A stretch of DNA of 64,000 bases, from contig CAJQUW010011560.1 of the NCBI GenBank assembly GCA_907163375.1, positions 1 to 64,000 on the forward strand. Reading direction: 5' to 3'. The translations under genes were made by a program, and so were the position numbers. Each line of letters opens with the position of its first letter. Position 1 is the first letter of the stretch. The notes below the pieces were generated by a model. That model saw nothing but the letters and a program-made list of their open reading frames with translations, was not told where the DNA came from and searched no databases. This DNA is from Prostheceraeus crozeri (taxonomy: Eukaryota; Platyhelminthes; Polycladida; Euryleptidae). Positions 27,139-38,600 of the stretch are shown here, in pieces.

Positions 27139-29361
27139 CATACCTAGATAGAATTTGACGATGGAATAGTGCACGATATAATGCTGCTTCTTCAATTGGG
27201 TGAGCAACAACTTCCTAGTGGGTTTATATTTTAAGTCATTTTCCGCCTCATATTGCTTATTGTGTTCTTCCATAAAGGGAGAGAACATATCTGGACTGAC
27301 TATGCCAGATTCGGGTGCGAGAGGAAAATCAACTGTCCTATTCTTAATTCATTCTGGATAGATGAGGTCGACTTCAAGTAAATAACCTATGTCGGCCTCA
27401 TCTCCCAGTGCCATGATGTGTGCTGGATTGGAGAAGTGTTCAATGTCATGGGGCTCTACCCATCGGAAGTCAGACTGTGGCAAAGGCTTGGATAATATAC
27501 TCCAATATAAATTATTTTGGTCTATGTACATTGAATGCGTGGTCGATCCTATGTCTTGGCTGCTGTTGACAACATGTTTGTTAACAAATGTTAAGCCTCC
27601 CCTAATACCACGTTCAAATAACGTGTACATTTCTGCATCTTGCAGTAAATGTATTCTCTCTTTCGTCATTTTGAAGGCTGACTGATAGGACAGACCCGGT
27701 AGACTAACAAAATGGACGGGGTCTAAGGCGTCCTGTTCTAATGTGACTTTCCTAAAAGTCTCAAATACGTCAGCCAACAGATAGACGTCTAATTTTAAGT
27801 AGGAAAGCATGTAGTCACCAAAAGTGCGACACCTAAATTCTAACCATACTTGCTCTGCATGCCTATAGTCATCCGGCGAACAGTCCTCACCCGTCAAATC
27901 GTTTTTAAATTTATCGATGTACGGAAGGGGTGTTTCTTTCAATGTGTCCATTGAACTAAAATAACTATAAGGAAACACCCCTTTCCGTCGCATGAGACTG
28001 TAACTTATGTTGGGAGTCTTTCTTTAAATGTTGAGTGAGGGGAAGTGTTTCTAAATTATTAGCCAACGCGGCTACGGAAGAAGACATAAATTGAAAGCTA
28101 TCTAGAAACTTTATGTCATACAGGCTTCCCCTCCGTCGTTTTGTCGACTTGTACTTTGGCAGTGATGCACATATATTTTTCCTTACTTTGTGCAATCACT
28201 TTGGATGACCAGGATTTCATTTTACCGAATCCATGGCGAATGATGACGTGAGCATCATAACATTTAAAGCTATGGAAGATGACGGGGAGCGTTCGCCGTT
28301 TGAGCCTAAGTCTCATATTGCATATACTGCATAAGGCACACCTAAATTTACCACTAAGATGGCAATGGTCCCTCACTTTCTTATGTTGCTGATCATCAAA
28401 GGATGAACAGCAGCGGGGACATTCCGTAGTCCTATCAAACTTGAGTTTATCGGATTCCGTGAAGCACATGGGTTTCCCAGTCAGCTCCGCTTCATACCGT
28501 TGATGAAAACGGACTTTCCTATCTAAAAAGTTGAGGAAGTTTTCAACGCACTCCTCGCCTTGCCACACATGCATTTTATTTTGATTCCTATAATATGGAT
28601 GCCAAACTTAATAACAGGCAATGGCTGCTGGTTCATGACTTAGGTCTTCTTGTTCAATGTAACATTCAATGTCCGCATAGATGTCCCCGAGAGCACCACT
28701 CGTAATGCTGTTCAAAAAATGGTTTTTTGACCTAAAGCGTCGTGTGCAGCGATCACAGTAATAATGTTTGTTATCATAACTTTGCTGGTGGTGATACAAC
28801 TTTGAAATTTTAGGAATGCCACAATTCTGGGTGGTTGTCGCTATAGACTAGAAGATTGACAACCCGGTCGTAGGTACTTTGGCGATTATTATACCTAACG
28901 CCCTTCAGACCTTTTTCCCAGAGATGGACGACGATCTTAATGTTATTCAATTTTTCAAATTGGGCGATGCCTTTAAAATCTAGTGTGTTGACATCTAACC
29001 CATCAGACTTTAACTCATCCTCCCATTCACAATACTTGGTAACTCTTTGACGATGCATATCTATATCATTATAGTGAAAAATGGAGAGGACGGCATACTT
29101 GAAACACTGGGACTGACAATCTACATTGATGACAGCCTTTTTGTCAGCCAGTGCTTTGGGGAGGGTCAAGCAACCACTTCCTTGCAAATTTTCTAAAAGA
29201 TTGATTTTAATGTCTACTTTCTCTATCCCATCAAAATCCAGTCCGCTGCCTCTTTCATTAAATTTGTTTAAGTTGCTGACGAGATAGATCGAATGTCTCT
29301 CTATCCACTCGTTTAGATCACCTATGAGATCAGCGGCACAGGAGGCTATCCTAATGGTCAC
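27139..29361 (-). pseudogene. Outer Polinton DNA polymerase B, N-terminal and middle part
   Basis: From 29361 downward: an N-terminal domain (KVDIKINLLENLQGSGCLTL), a C2H2-like finger (YYCDRCTRRFRSKNHF), exonuclease motif I (YADIECYIEQ), an endonuclease VII-like zinc region (ECPRCCSSF ... VRDHCHLSGKFRCALCSICN), exonuclease III (YLKLDVYLLADVFETF) and polymerase motif A (MYIDQNNLYWS). It ends where the inner Polinton is inserted. It is distinct in sequence from the inner PolB, so the two elements belong to different lineages. Broken, about four breaks besides the insertion. Confidence 0.85.
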
Positions 29362-29602
29362 AGTGGACTCTACTTCTCCAGTGCTACTGTCTACCTTATT
29401 GAAACGAGCAGTGAGCTAGAACATGCCTTTGAGCAAAAATCTATCTAAGCTCGTCAACATTTGATGAATTCAACATATATTATTCATCAAGAAAGGATGA
29501 ATATCTTGTACAGGTTCAGAGCTTTCTAACTCATAATCGCGAACGAGCCTCTCAAGGAAAAACTTGCTCAGCCTTAGAGTGACGTTGTTGTCAGTGTAAA
29601 GC
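29362..29602. other. Spacer between outer PolB and zinc-finger gene
   Basis: No motif recognised. It separates two minus-strand genes. Confidence 0.4.
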
Positions 29603-30950
29603 TCAGTGGGATGAGTGTGACAGAGTGTGTGCGAAGAAAGGAACAAACTCTGCAGGAAAGGTCTTCTGACACGAAGAACAGGAAAAGCCGACGTGCGATG
29701 AAGGATGCTTCCTACCTGTTGTTGTCGGTGGTTGCCTCACACTGCCACAGGAGTCGCCTTTGATGAGGACTCGCAAGTTGATGTTGTTGTGGAACGTGCG
29801 TCCACAACCTTCACACTTGGGTCGTTGAGGGATCGGTCGGCGCTTTCCTCCTCTGCAGGCATTGCCAGCGGTGTGACATCTCAAACTGTAGGCTGAGGCG
29901 AAGACCCTGTCACACCGCTGGCATCGAAAGTCCTTCTCCTCTTCGACTTCAATCACCCTCTCCTCTCCGACTATCTCCAACTCCATTTCCTGCAGCAATC
30001 TCTCCACCGACTGAACGGAGAGGAGAGGGAGTTCGGCCGCTGCAGGTGGTGGTGGCGATGCTGGGATGACGATGGGGCGGGAGGGAACGTCAACGTCCAG
30101 GAAGTAGGCCGACAGATCTATTGAGAAAAAGAGAAAAGAGATTGGTAACATCATAATTTCAGGTTTGAAGTCTTATCCCCCTTTTCCCAATCACGGTTAC
30201 TTGCCATGTAAGGAATTGATCTCCGGCAACACCGATGGACGCGGAGGAGACAGGAGTAAGACACGAGCCGAGGGTGGAAGGTTCCTGGGCTTGGGTGTTG
30301 GAGAGACGTGGTGACGGGGAGCAGGGACTGGTGCAGGGAGCGGAACAGGCGGTGGAGGTGGAGCGATGACGATGCCCGAGAAAGGAGTCGGACCTTGGGC
30401 GGAGGTAGACGGGTGGGAAGGTAGGGCCGGAAATTCATCGTGGTATTTCCGCCTCGCGGGTTCTTCCCACTTCTTCATCTTAGCCATATCTGTAGAGAGG
30501 AAAGAGAGATTAGATAATGAGACAAGGATGATGCAGAGGATCTGAAACAGCCTAAACATGAGATGCTTAAGATACTTACACTTGCCAAGCCGCTCATAGG
30601 CTTCCCCGATTGCTCCTTGGGGGACGGGTTCTCCATTACGAATACATTCATGCACTGAAAAAGAATGACAGCAAAGATAAGCAGAGCTAAAATTTGGATT
30701 CGGTTTAAACATGAACAAAATAAGGGAGGGGCTCTTGATTTTAATTAGGATGTCTACCCTAATGATGTTGGTAATAGAGTGAGTCAACCTTGATACAAAT
30801 ACTTACATTGCTCGATGGTGGCCTTCTCCATCTCGACAGCAATGCGGTAATTTTCTATTTTTGTAAATTCGATGATGGACAGTCGATTGCAGATGATCAA
30901 TGGTAGATATAAACTTCAATCACTGAAACGGGAAAGATGAAAATCGTTTC
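29603..30950 (-). CDS. Spliced C2H2 zinc-finger gene of outer Polinton
   Basis: Several exon-like blocks on the minus strand are bounded by splice signals: a block ending near 30812 with GTAAGTATTT, one at about 30583-30657 with GTAAGTATC, one at about 30197-30487, and the last at 29603-30121. The third block seems to use a GC-AG donor (GCAAGT). The last block encodes three zinc fingers: CQRCDRVFASAYSLRCH, CEGCGRTFHNNINL and CSSCQKTF ... HTLSH. The third block is proline-rich (PPPPPVPLPAPVPAP). G+C content is higher than in the inner element. It is probably a nucleic-acid-binding regulator (inference). Its promoter is likely at 31380-31430. Confidence 0.55.
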
Positions 30951-31104
30951 ATTTGCCTAGTCAACGTTTAGCATGGGAACAATCATTGAAGTGACATCTA
31001 ATGAAATACATTTCACTCTACTCCATATCATAAAGACTAACCTTTGTCGAATGGCTGAAGTACTCTGGCCTGGCGCGAGAAAGCGTCACGTGGAGTATGA
31101 AGTC

Positions 31105-31280
31105 GAACGCCCAACATGAGCAACGGCTCAGAGGTTTCGGTCTAAAAAAACGACGGACAACCCGTGAAATACAATCCCTCTACGGCAGTACCCGCCGTCC
31201 CGAAGGAACGCTCGAGCAAAGGAGGTATTGCAGCGATGATATGTTTCATGAGCAGAAGTGAATCTCTTGATAGCAAGAGA
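31105..31280. repeat. ~180-bp dispersed repeat, copy 1 of 3
   Basis: It shares CGCCCAACATGAG, CAGAGGTTTCGGTCTAAAA, CCGCCGTCCCGAAGGAAC and a TATTGCAGC block with copies at about 32390-32560 and 32745-32925. The copies differ by many bases. They sit only in the right arm of the outer Polinton. Confidence 0.7.
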
Positions 31281-31379
31281 CTATTCAACTTGATAGCAAG
31301 TCAAAACAACCTGATGGCAGGAGCTCACCGACACTCACCTTGTGAAAGATAAATGTGAAGAGCAGAGCCGGTGCACTGT

Positions 31380-31430
31380 CCTTTATAAGATATTCCTAAG
31401 CGGTGAATGGATGAGACCTCTCGCCCAATC
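31380..31430 (-). promoter_or_regulatory. CCAAT/TATA promoter for the zinc-finger gene
   Basis: On the minus strand TATAAAGG (31380-31387) follows GATTGG (31425-31430) with a gap of ~37 bp, matching the 2916-2963 promoter in order and spacing. Confidence 0.55.
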
Positions 31431-31526
31431 ACAGACGAGCTAGAGTTCCCTATGTGCGCACACACATTTGTAACGCGTTATTAAAATCGTGTTAGGCAAA
31501 TATGATGTTTAGCAATAGACTCAACC

Positions 31527-31930
31527 ATGGCACCTGAAGTCAATACATTGAAACATGATGATTGCACGATTCGTTTTCATCAAAAGAGCTTCGGAGGCTT
31601 AATACAAGATTACATCCTTGAGTTTCAAAGGGAGGAGACAGAATTGGAAGCATATCTAGACTACACACGAGAGATATTTACGGAGTTGATATCTTATTTC
31701 AAAGACAGTCTCATCAAGGCTCACTTAACTGCACATGTCAATTACACTCATTTTCCACAAGGTGAAGCAGCGGAAAGTGTTGACTTTCAATTCCGTTCCT
31801 ACGGACAAGAATATGTTACTGACGCTTCTGAGTTTTAAGCACGACATCTGCGGAAGATTATTTCTCGGATGGACAACTTTCATGGTTACGGCGATCATTT
31901 GCTTATGAATAAAATAAACCATATTGTCAT
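31527..31930 (+). pseudogene. Small protein of outer Polinton, family 1 copy C
   Basis: It begins MAPEVNTLKHDDC and carries RFHQKSFGGLIQDYI, a linker, DSLIKAHLTAHVNYTHF, VDFQFRSYGQEYV and a downstream LRKIISRMDNF-type helix. The layout matches the copies at 2376-2817 and 5078-5461, at the opposite end of the element. AATAAA signals lie at 31909 and about 31973. Function unknown. Broken, about one break. Confidence 0.5.
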
Positions 31931-33468
31931 TGCTATTAGTAAAGTTGTTTCAATGATGTTAAATCAAAGACCAAATAAAGTATATTTTCATGACACTTGT
32001 GTTGTGCTAAACTTTCTAATGCTGTTGTGAGTTCAGTCAGTCATAAAACTTCAATGATCAAACTTTACTTTCACAAACGTGTGTCACGGTAAAACTATTT
32101 GACTACACTAAACTTTGCTTTTGCAAACCATGATACACTTTCTGACTACGTTCACAAGAGCTTGTTCATTAGCGAAGAGAGAAATGAGCTTGTGGTTGCA
32201 TGTGGCTCATGAATGCCCCTTCCAATTCATTACATTCATCATTTCGTCTCCGTGATAGAGACAGTTCTTAAAAGAACTTATGGTTCATTCTCGCATGTAT
32301 GGCCAACTATCGGGAGACAAGTGCAATGGAGATTTTGAGGTAACCTGTGGCAGATAGCTAAATGTCACCCTGGCGGTCAGAGTACAACGTTGAGACGAAA
32401 GGCAACCACTTGCAAACATGACTCAGAGAGGTTTCACAAGGATTACAATTACCAACGTCCCGTGCAGTACTCATCGCTACGGACTTCACCGCTGTCTCGA
32501 AAGAACGCCCACCAACAGGAAGTATGACACCGAAAATCTCCGTAACTTGCACCGTCAATGACTTGATAGCCAGACATGAAAACCGGTAGAGCTATTTACA
32601 AGAGGTTGGCAAGTCGTTGCTCTGATCAGCTTGATAGCAAGCCGTGATTCACAAGCGTTTTGCAATGGAGATGTTTAGATGCCACCCATGACAAGATAGC
32701 TATGACTCAACCGATTGGCGTTCAAGGTGCTACGTTGAGAACTGTGTCAAATGCCCAACATGAGTTGCCCCAGAGGTTTCGGTCTAAAATATGACACACT
32801 CCCTTGCCACACTTATCACTACGGCATCATCCGCCGTCCCGAAGGAACACCCTGTCAGTGGAATATTACAGCAAAACTCTCCGTGTCATGCTCGCTTTCA
32901 GTGAAAAGCCGCTTGTATCATGAGACGACTGGCTCAGATATCATTAAAAATACTTTAGTTGATTTCAACAGGGTCGAAAACCCCAGAAAACCTCCAAAAA
33001 TAATGAATTTAAATTTTTCAACATTTTAGCACTAATTATGAAATTCTATAAGTAGTCTGTCAATATAGGTCTGATCAATAGCGATCGAACCTTTTTTAAA
33101 TCAAGTCAAAAAGACTTGTAGAAGCAAAGTTACAAGCCTTTAAAGTTTTGGAGTCTTTTATGGCCTGGAGACGAAGGCCATCTCTTGGCTAACCGTTAAA
33201 TCTGACACCTTAGCTGATATCAGCCATGAAATTTTCTAAGTCGGTTTCCTACGGAAACCCGAAATTTGGAATGTCCGATGCTATCATCAGAGCTCCGGAG
33301 TTCACCTATCCCAACCCAGTCGAGAGGAGAACTGATTTCCACAAGTTGAGACTCCACTAATATAGTATGCGGCGATCAGCTGATGACGTAATATCCATCA
33401 TCCAAAAACTTTAAACACGTCTATCTCCAGTTCTAGTGCTCCGATTGAAACTCACCCTCTAGATGCAG
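31931..33468. repeat. Non-coding right arm of outer Polinton with two further ~180-bp repeats
   Basis: It holds the dispersed repeat copies 2 (32390-32560) and 3 (32745-32925), the latter close to copy 1. The remainder has no coding signal. Confidence 0.55.
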
Positions 33469-34620
33469 AATGGCACGCTGATTCCCAATCTGTTTTCCCG
33501 TCTGAGGCTTCGTTCACCCGCTAGAGCCATTTTCGTAAAAATTCTAACTCTCGTTTTTTTCGCCAATTTCCAAAATTTTCAATGGCGTCGCACATCTAGA
33601 CGAAGGCAGACATGAACAAACCGTGTCTTCCACTGAATTTGTCTCACTCATAGCTTTCAAATGAGCTATTGCACAACTTTCTAGATCTCTAGAACCAAAG
33701 TTGGAAGATCTCTGCCGAGGGGGGGGGGTCACAACTTTTTCTCTCCGATTGAGCTGGAAAAAGTTTCCTAGACCCAAAATTGGCCAAAAAGTCCGAATTT
33801 GCCCTCCGTTTTCCCATCCGAGCACTCCTTCATGTTGAAAAATGGACTTTCTCATCACAAAACATCCAAAACCTGCCTTTTCTAACTCTGGTGTTTTCCT
33901 GCCATTTTCCTCTCTAAACCCAGGAAAATAGGGCCAAACTGAACTTTCCACTGCACGTTTCTCACTCTTAGCTTTCAAATGAGCTATTACACGATTTTCT
34001 ACGATCTCTGGAACCAAAGTTGGAAGTCTCGTCCAGAGGGGGGACGTCCTCAAAACTTTTCTCTCCGATTGAGCTGGAAACAAGTTCCTAGACCCAAAAT
34101 TTCACGTAGACTCCGAATCTTCACTCCCTTTCCCAATCCGAGCACTCCTTCATGCCGAAAAATGGACTTTTTCATCCCAAAATGACCAAAACCTGCCTTT
34201 TTATAACTCTGCCGTTTTCAGAGATTCCTACCCTTGCCTCACAGGAAAACTCCTCCTTCCTTCCTTCCTAACCCAACATTTCACGTAGACTCCGAATCTG
34301 AACTCCAATTTCCCATCCGAGACCTCCTTCATGCCGAATTCTGACCTTTCTCATCCCAAAACCAAAACCCACCTTTTCTCACTCTATCCTTCCCACATTC
34401 CTACCCTTGCCGCCTTCCTTCCTAGATTCCTACCCTTGCTGGAAAACTCCTTCCTTCCTTCCAGAGGGGGGCGGTAGGGAACGGTTTCTTCCTCACGGAC
34501 CCATTCCTCCCAACACATCCTTGACCCTCTCCCTTCTTCCTTGCAGAGGGGGTGGGCTGAGTCAGCATGATGACTCATCGTTGCACATTTTGGCCTTGAA
34601 TTTGCCACGGGCTTACTACT
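33469..34620. repeat. Right terminal inverted repeat of outer Polinton
   Basis: Reverse complement of 859-2340 with one ~320-bp unit fewer. It ends GGGCTTACTACT at 34620. Confidence 0.88.
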
Positions 34621-34626
34621 GACATT
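34621..34626. repeat. Target site duplication (right) of outer Polinton
   Basis: GACATT, identical to 853-858. Confidence 0.9.
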
Positions 34627-36490
34627 GCTGAAGTTATTTCCCAATGGTAAGTGAAGTACGGCATACTTTTCAGTGATTGACATTGTAAATTAATCGTTAG
34701 GATATGGGAATTGCCATAAACTACATAATTTTGCGAAAACTAATCATTTGATATTTCATATTTGAGATTCATATCATGGATCTGAGCCTGAAATTGTTAG
34801 AATCAATAAATCATGATTTGAATACGAGGAAATAGCTTGATTCAAAATACATAATGTTGAGACTAATTTAACACAAGCATCCCATTTGGGTTCTGTACGA
34901 ATCATGCGAATAAAAAGAAGTCGCTGTCGTGATCCAAAGTACTTATAGGATAAAAGGGATGCAACATTTTATAGAGATAATTGAATTCACCTATTTTTCT
35001 CTCATTAGGGTCCATTCTCACCGGACGCGGTGCGGCGCGTCTCACGCGTCCAGAATATTCGTTCAGAACCTTAAGAATCCTATGGTGCTGTTCACACTGG
35101 ACCACGCGTCCAAGTAATTTCAGAAAAAAGTTCTGTTATGACGCGCGGTTTGCTTACGAGATAGGAAAATCCAACCCGTGCCAAGCCGCCTCGCTGCTTA
35201 TTCTACACCTCGCACTGAAGCCTGACACCACACGTTGCCAGATGTTCGTGCAGAGAAATGACTCTTTCGACATAGCTATCCGACAATTCTGACCTTCTAT
35301 AAGTAGAAATTGACCAAATGAACATCAAAATCCTTTCTCAGTTCACTTTCATGCTTTGTCAACCATGAAATCGAATTCATGAATGCATTTGGAGATGAGT
35401 GGTATTTTATTCACTACAAAACGAGTATCGGAAACGAAGATGAGAAAGTTGTTATTGTTCTCAACTGATCCGATAATCCTCAATAGAGTGATACTGCCGA
35501 TTACTATAGAATAGACGATGTAAGTTAATAAAGGTCACTTTGTGAGCTAACTTATGGCAAAGTCAATCCGTGAGTCAATTCTATTTCATGATCTGTCACC
35601 TGCCAATTAATTGTAACACGGCCAATTTTTAAGAGCAGACACTTATTAAATTTCAACTTGAAGTTCAAGTTATTTTAATTCAATCCATTTTTCAGATTCT
35701 GATCGTGAAGGTGAGACTTTACTTTTTATTGAAATATTGATGATGATTTGATTTTCCAATTTGGAAACACGCTTTTTCTATCTTATTATGTTTCTTCATT
35801 TATATTCTTCTTCATTTTTTTACTTAAATATAATCTAATGAAGAATGCATTCCATACACTGAACGTTTATAGCGATTGAACTACACTATCTTAAGAATTT
35901 CAGATGTCATCTGGGTGATGTCTTTCATTATTAAAAGAGAGTCAACAAAAAGACAACTAAAAATTGCCTCGATATCATCGGAATTCATCGCATAGTACAT
36001 TTTGTCACTATTATCTTCAGGAAAATGTATTTTCACTTAATTGGTGATGTCACGCTTGCCAAGACATTTCGCGACTCCAACATGTATCTCTTCACGGTAT
36101 CTTGATGTTAACATTAAAGTTACATCTGCAACGGCTTACATTCAAGTTGGCGGTGTAACATCCGTACGCAGACGAGATTGATGAATTCCTCTGAAAAGTC
36201 CTTCGCATCTATTGGTTGAAGTGAATCGCTTTGAATGAAAGTTAATCAAGGTGTACTGAGGGTGGGGTGGTGCCATCTTATCAATATATTATCAGATGAA
36301 TGATGCTTTAAGGCGAGACAGTTCACCGCTTAAGGGAAAGAGAACTGACATTGCTGTGTTCATCGATAGTTGCGTTTGGTGGTTGCTGATGCGTGGTATG
36401 GCGTCTTGCATGAACTTCTAGGAGCCATACATGAACCGTTTAAGACTGTACTGGGTCACTGCGTGTCAAACTGTAAGTGGGTGACGTAGA
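34627..36490. other. Host intergenic DNA, nothing recognised
   Basis: A/T-rich, with one G/C-rich patch at about 35010-35120 bearing ACGCGTCC twice and GGACGCGG once. This may be the remnant of a MITE end but has no visible mate. Confidence 0.4.
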
Positions 36491-36497
36491 GATGTAC

Positions 36498-36848
36498 CTA
36501 AATGGTCGATTCCCTGTAAAGTCGTTTAATATTTGCATAAGCAGAAACATTGGTATGCAAAGTTAACGCCGACTGCACGGAGTTAGTGACATCATTGATT
36601 GTTATTATTTTTCGTTTTTTGACATTCAAAGATCCCTTGCATCGCAAATTTGTCCGATTCTCTGAATTATCTCTCACACATATGCTTCCAAGGAGTCTCG
36701 GATAATCATGTAGTGAATCAACTGTGGTAAGTTGCTCTTTTGAAACTTTGTCTTCAGTTAAAAGATAAAACAAACCAAAGCAAATAATTGTGAAGATCAA
36801 CTTTCTAATCAGAATGAAAACATTAAATCCTTCAGATTGAGCTGATAA
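36498..36848 (-). CDS. Possible host exon with a signal-anchor segment
   Basis: The frame has no ATG at its start but is open upstream to an acceptor-like TTTATCAG near 36840. It encodes NVFILIRKLIFTIICFGLF, a hydrophobic span preceded by basic residues as in type II Golgi membrane proteins, then an ordinary soluble stretch (VDSLHDYPRLLGSICV). Nothing else supports it, and no family was recognised. Confidence 0.25.
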   Translation of the reverse strand, partial: LSAQSEGFNVFILIRKLIFTIICFGLFYLLTEDKVSKEQLTTVDSLHDYPRLLGSICVRDNSENRTNLRCKGSLNVKKRKIITINDVTNSVQSALTLHTNVSAYANIKRLYRESTI

Positions 36849-37364
36849 ATATTTACTTGTTTTGCAAGTTGGTCAAAGGCTGTGACACACACGCAGATTG
36901 ATGTTATACTTTTGCTTGTGTACTTACATAAAGTACATTGTGTACTTACTTGCTTGTAACATGCCAACTTAACTATTCTGAAATTCCAAAAAATAATGCA
37001 AGATGATATTTATTTACAGATACAACGATTTTGATTAGAATGATATATAACTTGAGGCTGAGATTAAGTGATAAACAATCTGCTTAATCTTTTAACTTAA
37101 CTTAGATCTGCTGTCATAAGAGTCTTAAGCAAGTCCATTCAGGCAAACACATATTTCTTAAAAATATGCTAAAGCCTCTGCGTGCTCTGTGAATGCAGGC
37201 CAAATGTCTTCAACTAGGAATTGTAGCCTTGTAGAATGATCGGAATCTAAATTACTGGCAGAGTAAAACAATAATGTCATCCAAAATTACTGATCAGAAT
37301 CAAATTCGCATTTCCAGAGACACCGCAAGTTTCATTAATGATGGCCTACAACAATTTATTGTCA

Positions 37365-37520
37365 TGGGGATGCTCAAGCATATCCAGCGAGTGTATCGGC
37401 AGTAGACTGCAATCCATCAGCAGCAATACCGGCGGCATTATCCTGTAAATTCTAAACACTATATACCGCTTGACTTTGACCAGAATTTTTTCCGTGAAAT
37501 TGAATCGTTGAATGACAAAG
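37365..37520. repeat. Dispersed repeat pair, copy 1
   Basis: It shares GATGATGCTCAAGC-like, CAATCCATC, CAGCATTA.CCTGTAAATTC and CCGCTTGACT.TGAC segments with 38418-38600 in the same orientation. The copies are ~75-80% alike by eye and non-coding. Confidence 0.6.
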
Positions 37521-38417
37521 AAGACATATAATAAAGCATCAATAAGGAAGAAACGGACTATTTGGCTGCTTGAATTGAAATGACTATTTCCGAAAATTAT
37601 CTTTCTCTAAATAAAGAGTAATTCAAAATCATGATTTTTTAGAAATTCCTTGAAGACATTGCTTATAGAAATCCATAATTGCATTTTTAAGGAATGGGAC
37701 ATACATACATACATGCATATAGAAAGACAATATCACGCTGTTGCAGCGCGCTGCGATGATGCACAGTAGTTAAGAATGAATTTAATCTTGATTTGATATT
37801 TCAAAATTAAGAACCGTTCAATACCTTGTCAATGTGATTTGTTAAGAATCGCGATTTTTCTCAATTTTCTCTAATAAGATCATTTTCATTAAGTTATTCC
37901 AATTGATTCTTCTGAAGATGTCAACATTTACTTAGATCGGTGCCTGCAAACAGCTGGATTCGTTATAGCCAACATAACTAAAAACAAAAGAGCAAAGTCG
38001 GATTTCTATAATCTAATCGAAATGTTGCACTTCAACATGTCACGTATGTATCAAGACATCATAATTTCCGGTCTCATTTTGTTTCTCTGTAAACCAATCA
38101 ACGAGACTGATTATATAGATATAAGTTCACAATTATAGATTTTTATAGACTCTTTTGCTCTTGAACTATAATATTGTTCTATATCATGAGGTGTGTCGGA
38201 CGGCCTCATTGTTAGTTAGTATTGAAAGTAGTGTTATTGAATTGCAACATACATGTACCTGTTAACAATCACATGTTGTGCATGCGAAACCTGCAGGTTG
38301 ACTATTTTGCCAGTATCGTAAATAAGTTTGCGTTCTATATTGTCTGAAAAATCTTCAAAATGCAGTCTTGAACAGAATATAAACTTGAATAGATTCGCTG
38401 AAAAATCGCTTTGTCCT

Positions 38418-38600
38418 GATGATGCTCAAGCAGCTCCGGCGAGTTTATCTGTCGTTGACTGGAATCATATCGGCAAAATATCCTACAATCCATCGACAGG
38501 AATATCAGCAGCATTAATCTGTAAATTCGGACACTACCGCTTGACTATGACTAGAATTTTTGCGTGAAATTGAATGGCTGAATATGACAAAGCAAAATAT
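38418..38600. repeat. Dispersed repeat pair, copy 2
   Basis: Direct, diverged copy of 37365-37520. Nothing else is recognised between them. Confidence 0.6.

Larger units (their letters stand above)
859..34620. mobile_element. Outer Polinton-type element, broken, invaded by a second Polinton
   Basis: 33,762 bp in total, about 15.9 kb once the inner element (9317-27132) and one copy of its duplication are discounted. It has the 6-bp duplication GACATT, AG...CT ends and long terminal inverted repeats (859-2340 and 33469-34620) that match closely, so insertion is fairly recent. Parts: small duplicated genes, an exonuclease-like exon, a TBP-like gene, a PolB on the minus strand interrupted by the inner element, and a spliced zinc-finger gene. 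I see no capsid, packaging ATPase, protease or integrase, so this copy may belong to an unusual lineage or depend on an integrase from elsewhere. It is a broken fossil with roughly six to ten breaks besides the nested insertion. Confidence 0.85.

Noticed and set aside
35010-35120. G/C-rich patch with ACGCGTCC and GGACGCGG as a transposon end
   Set aside because: No mirrored mate or target duplication found.
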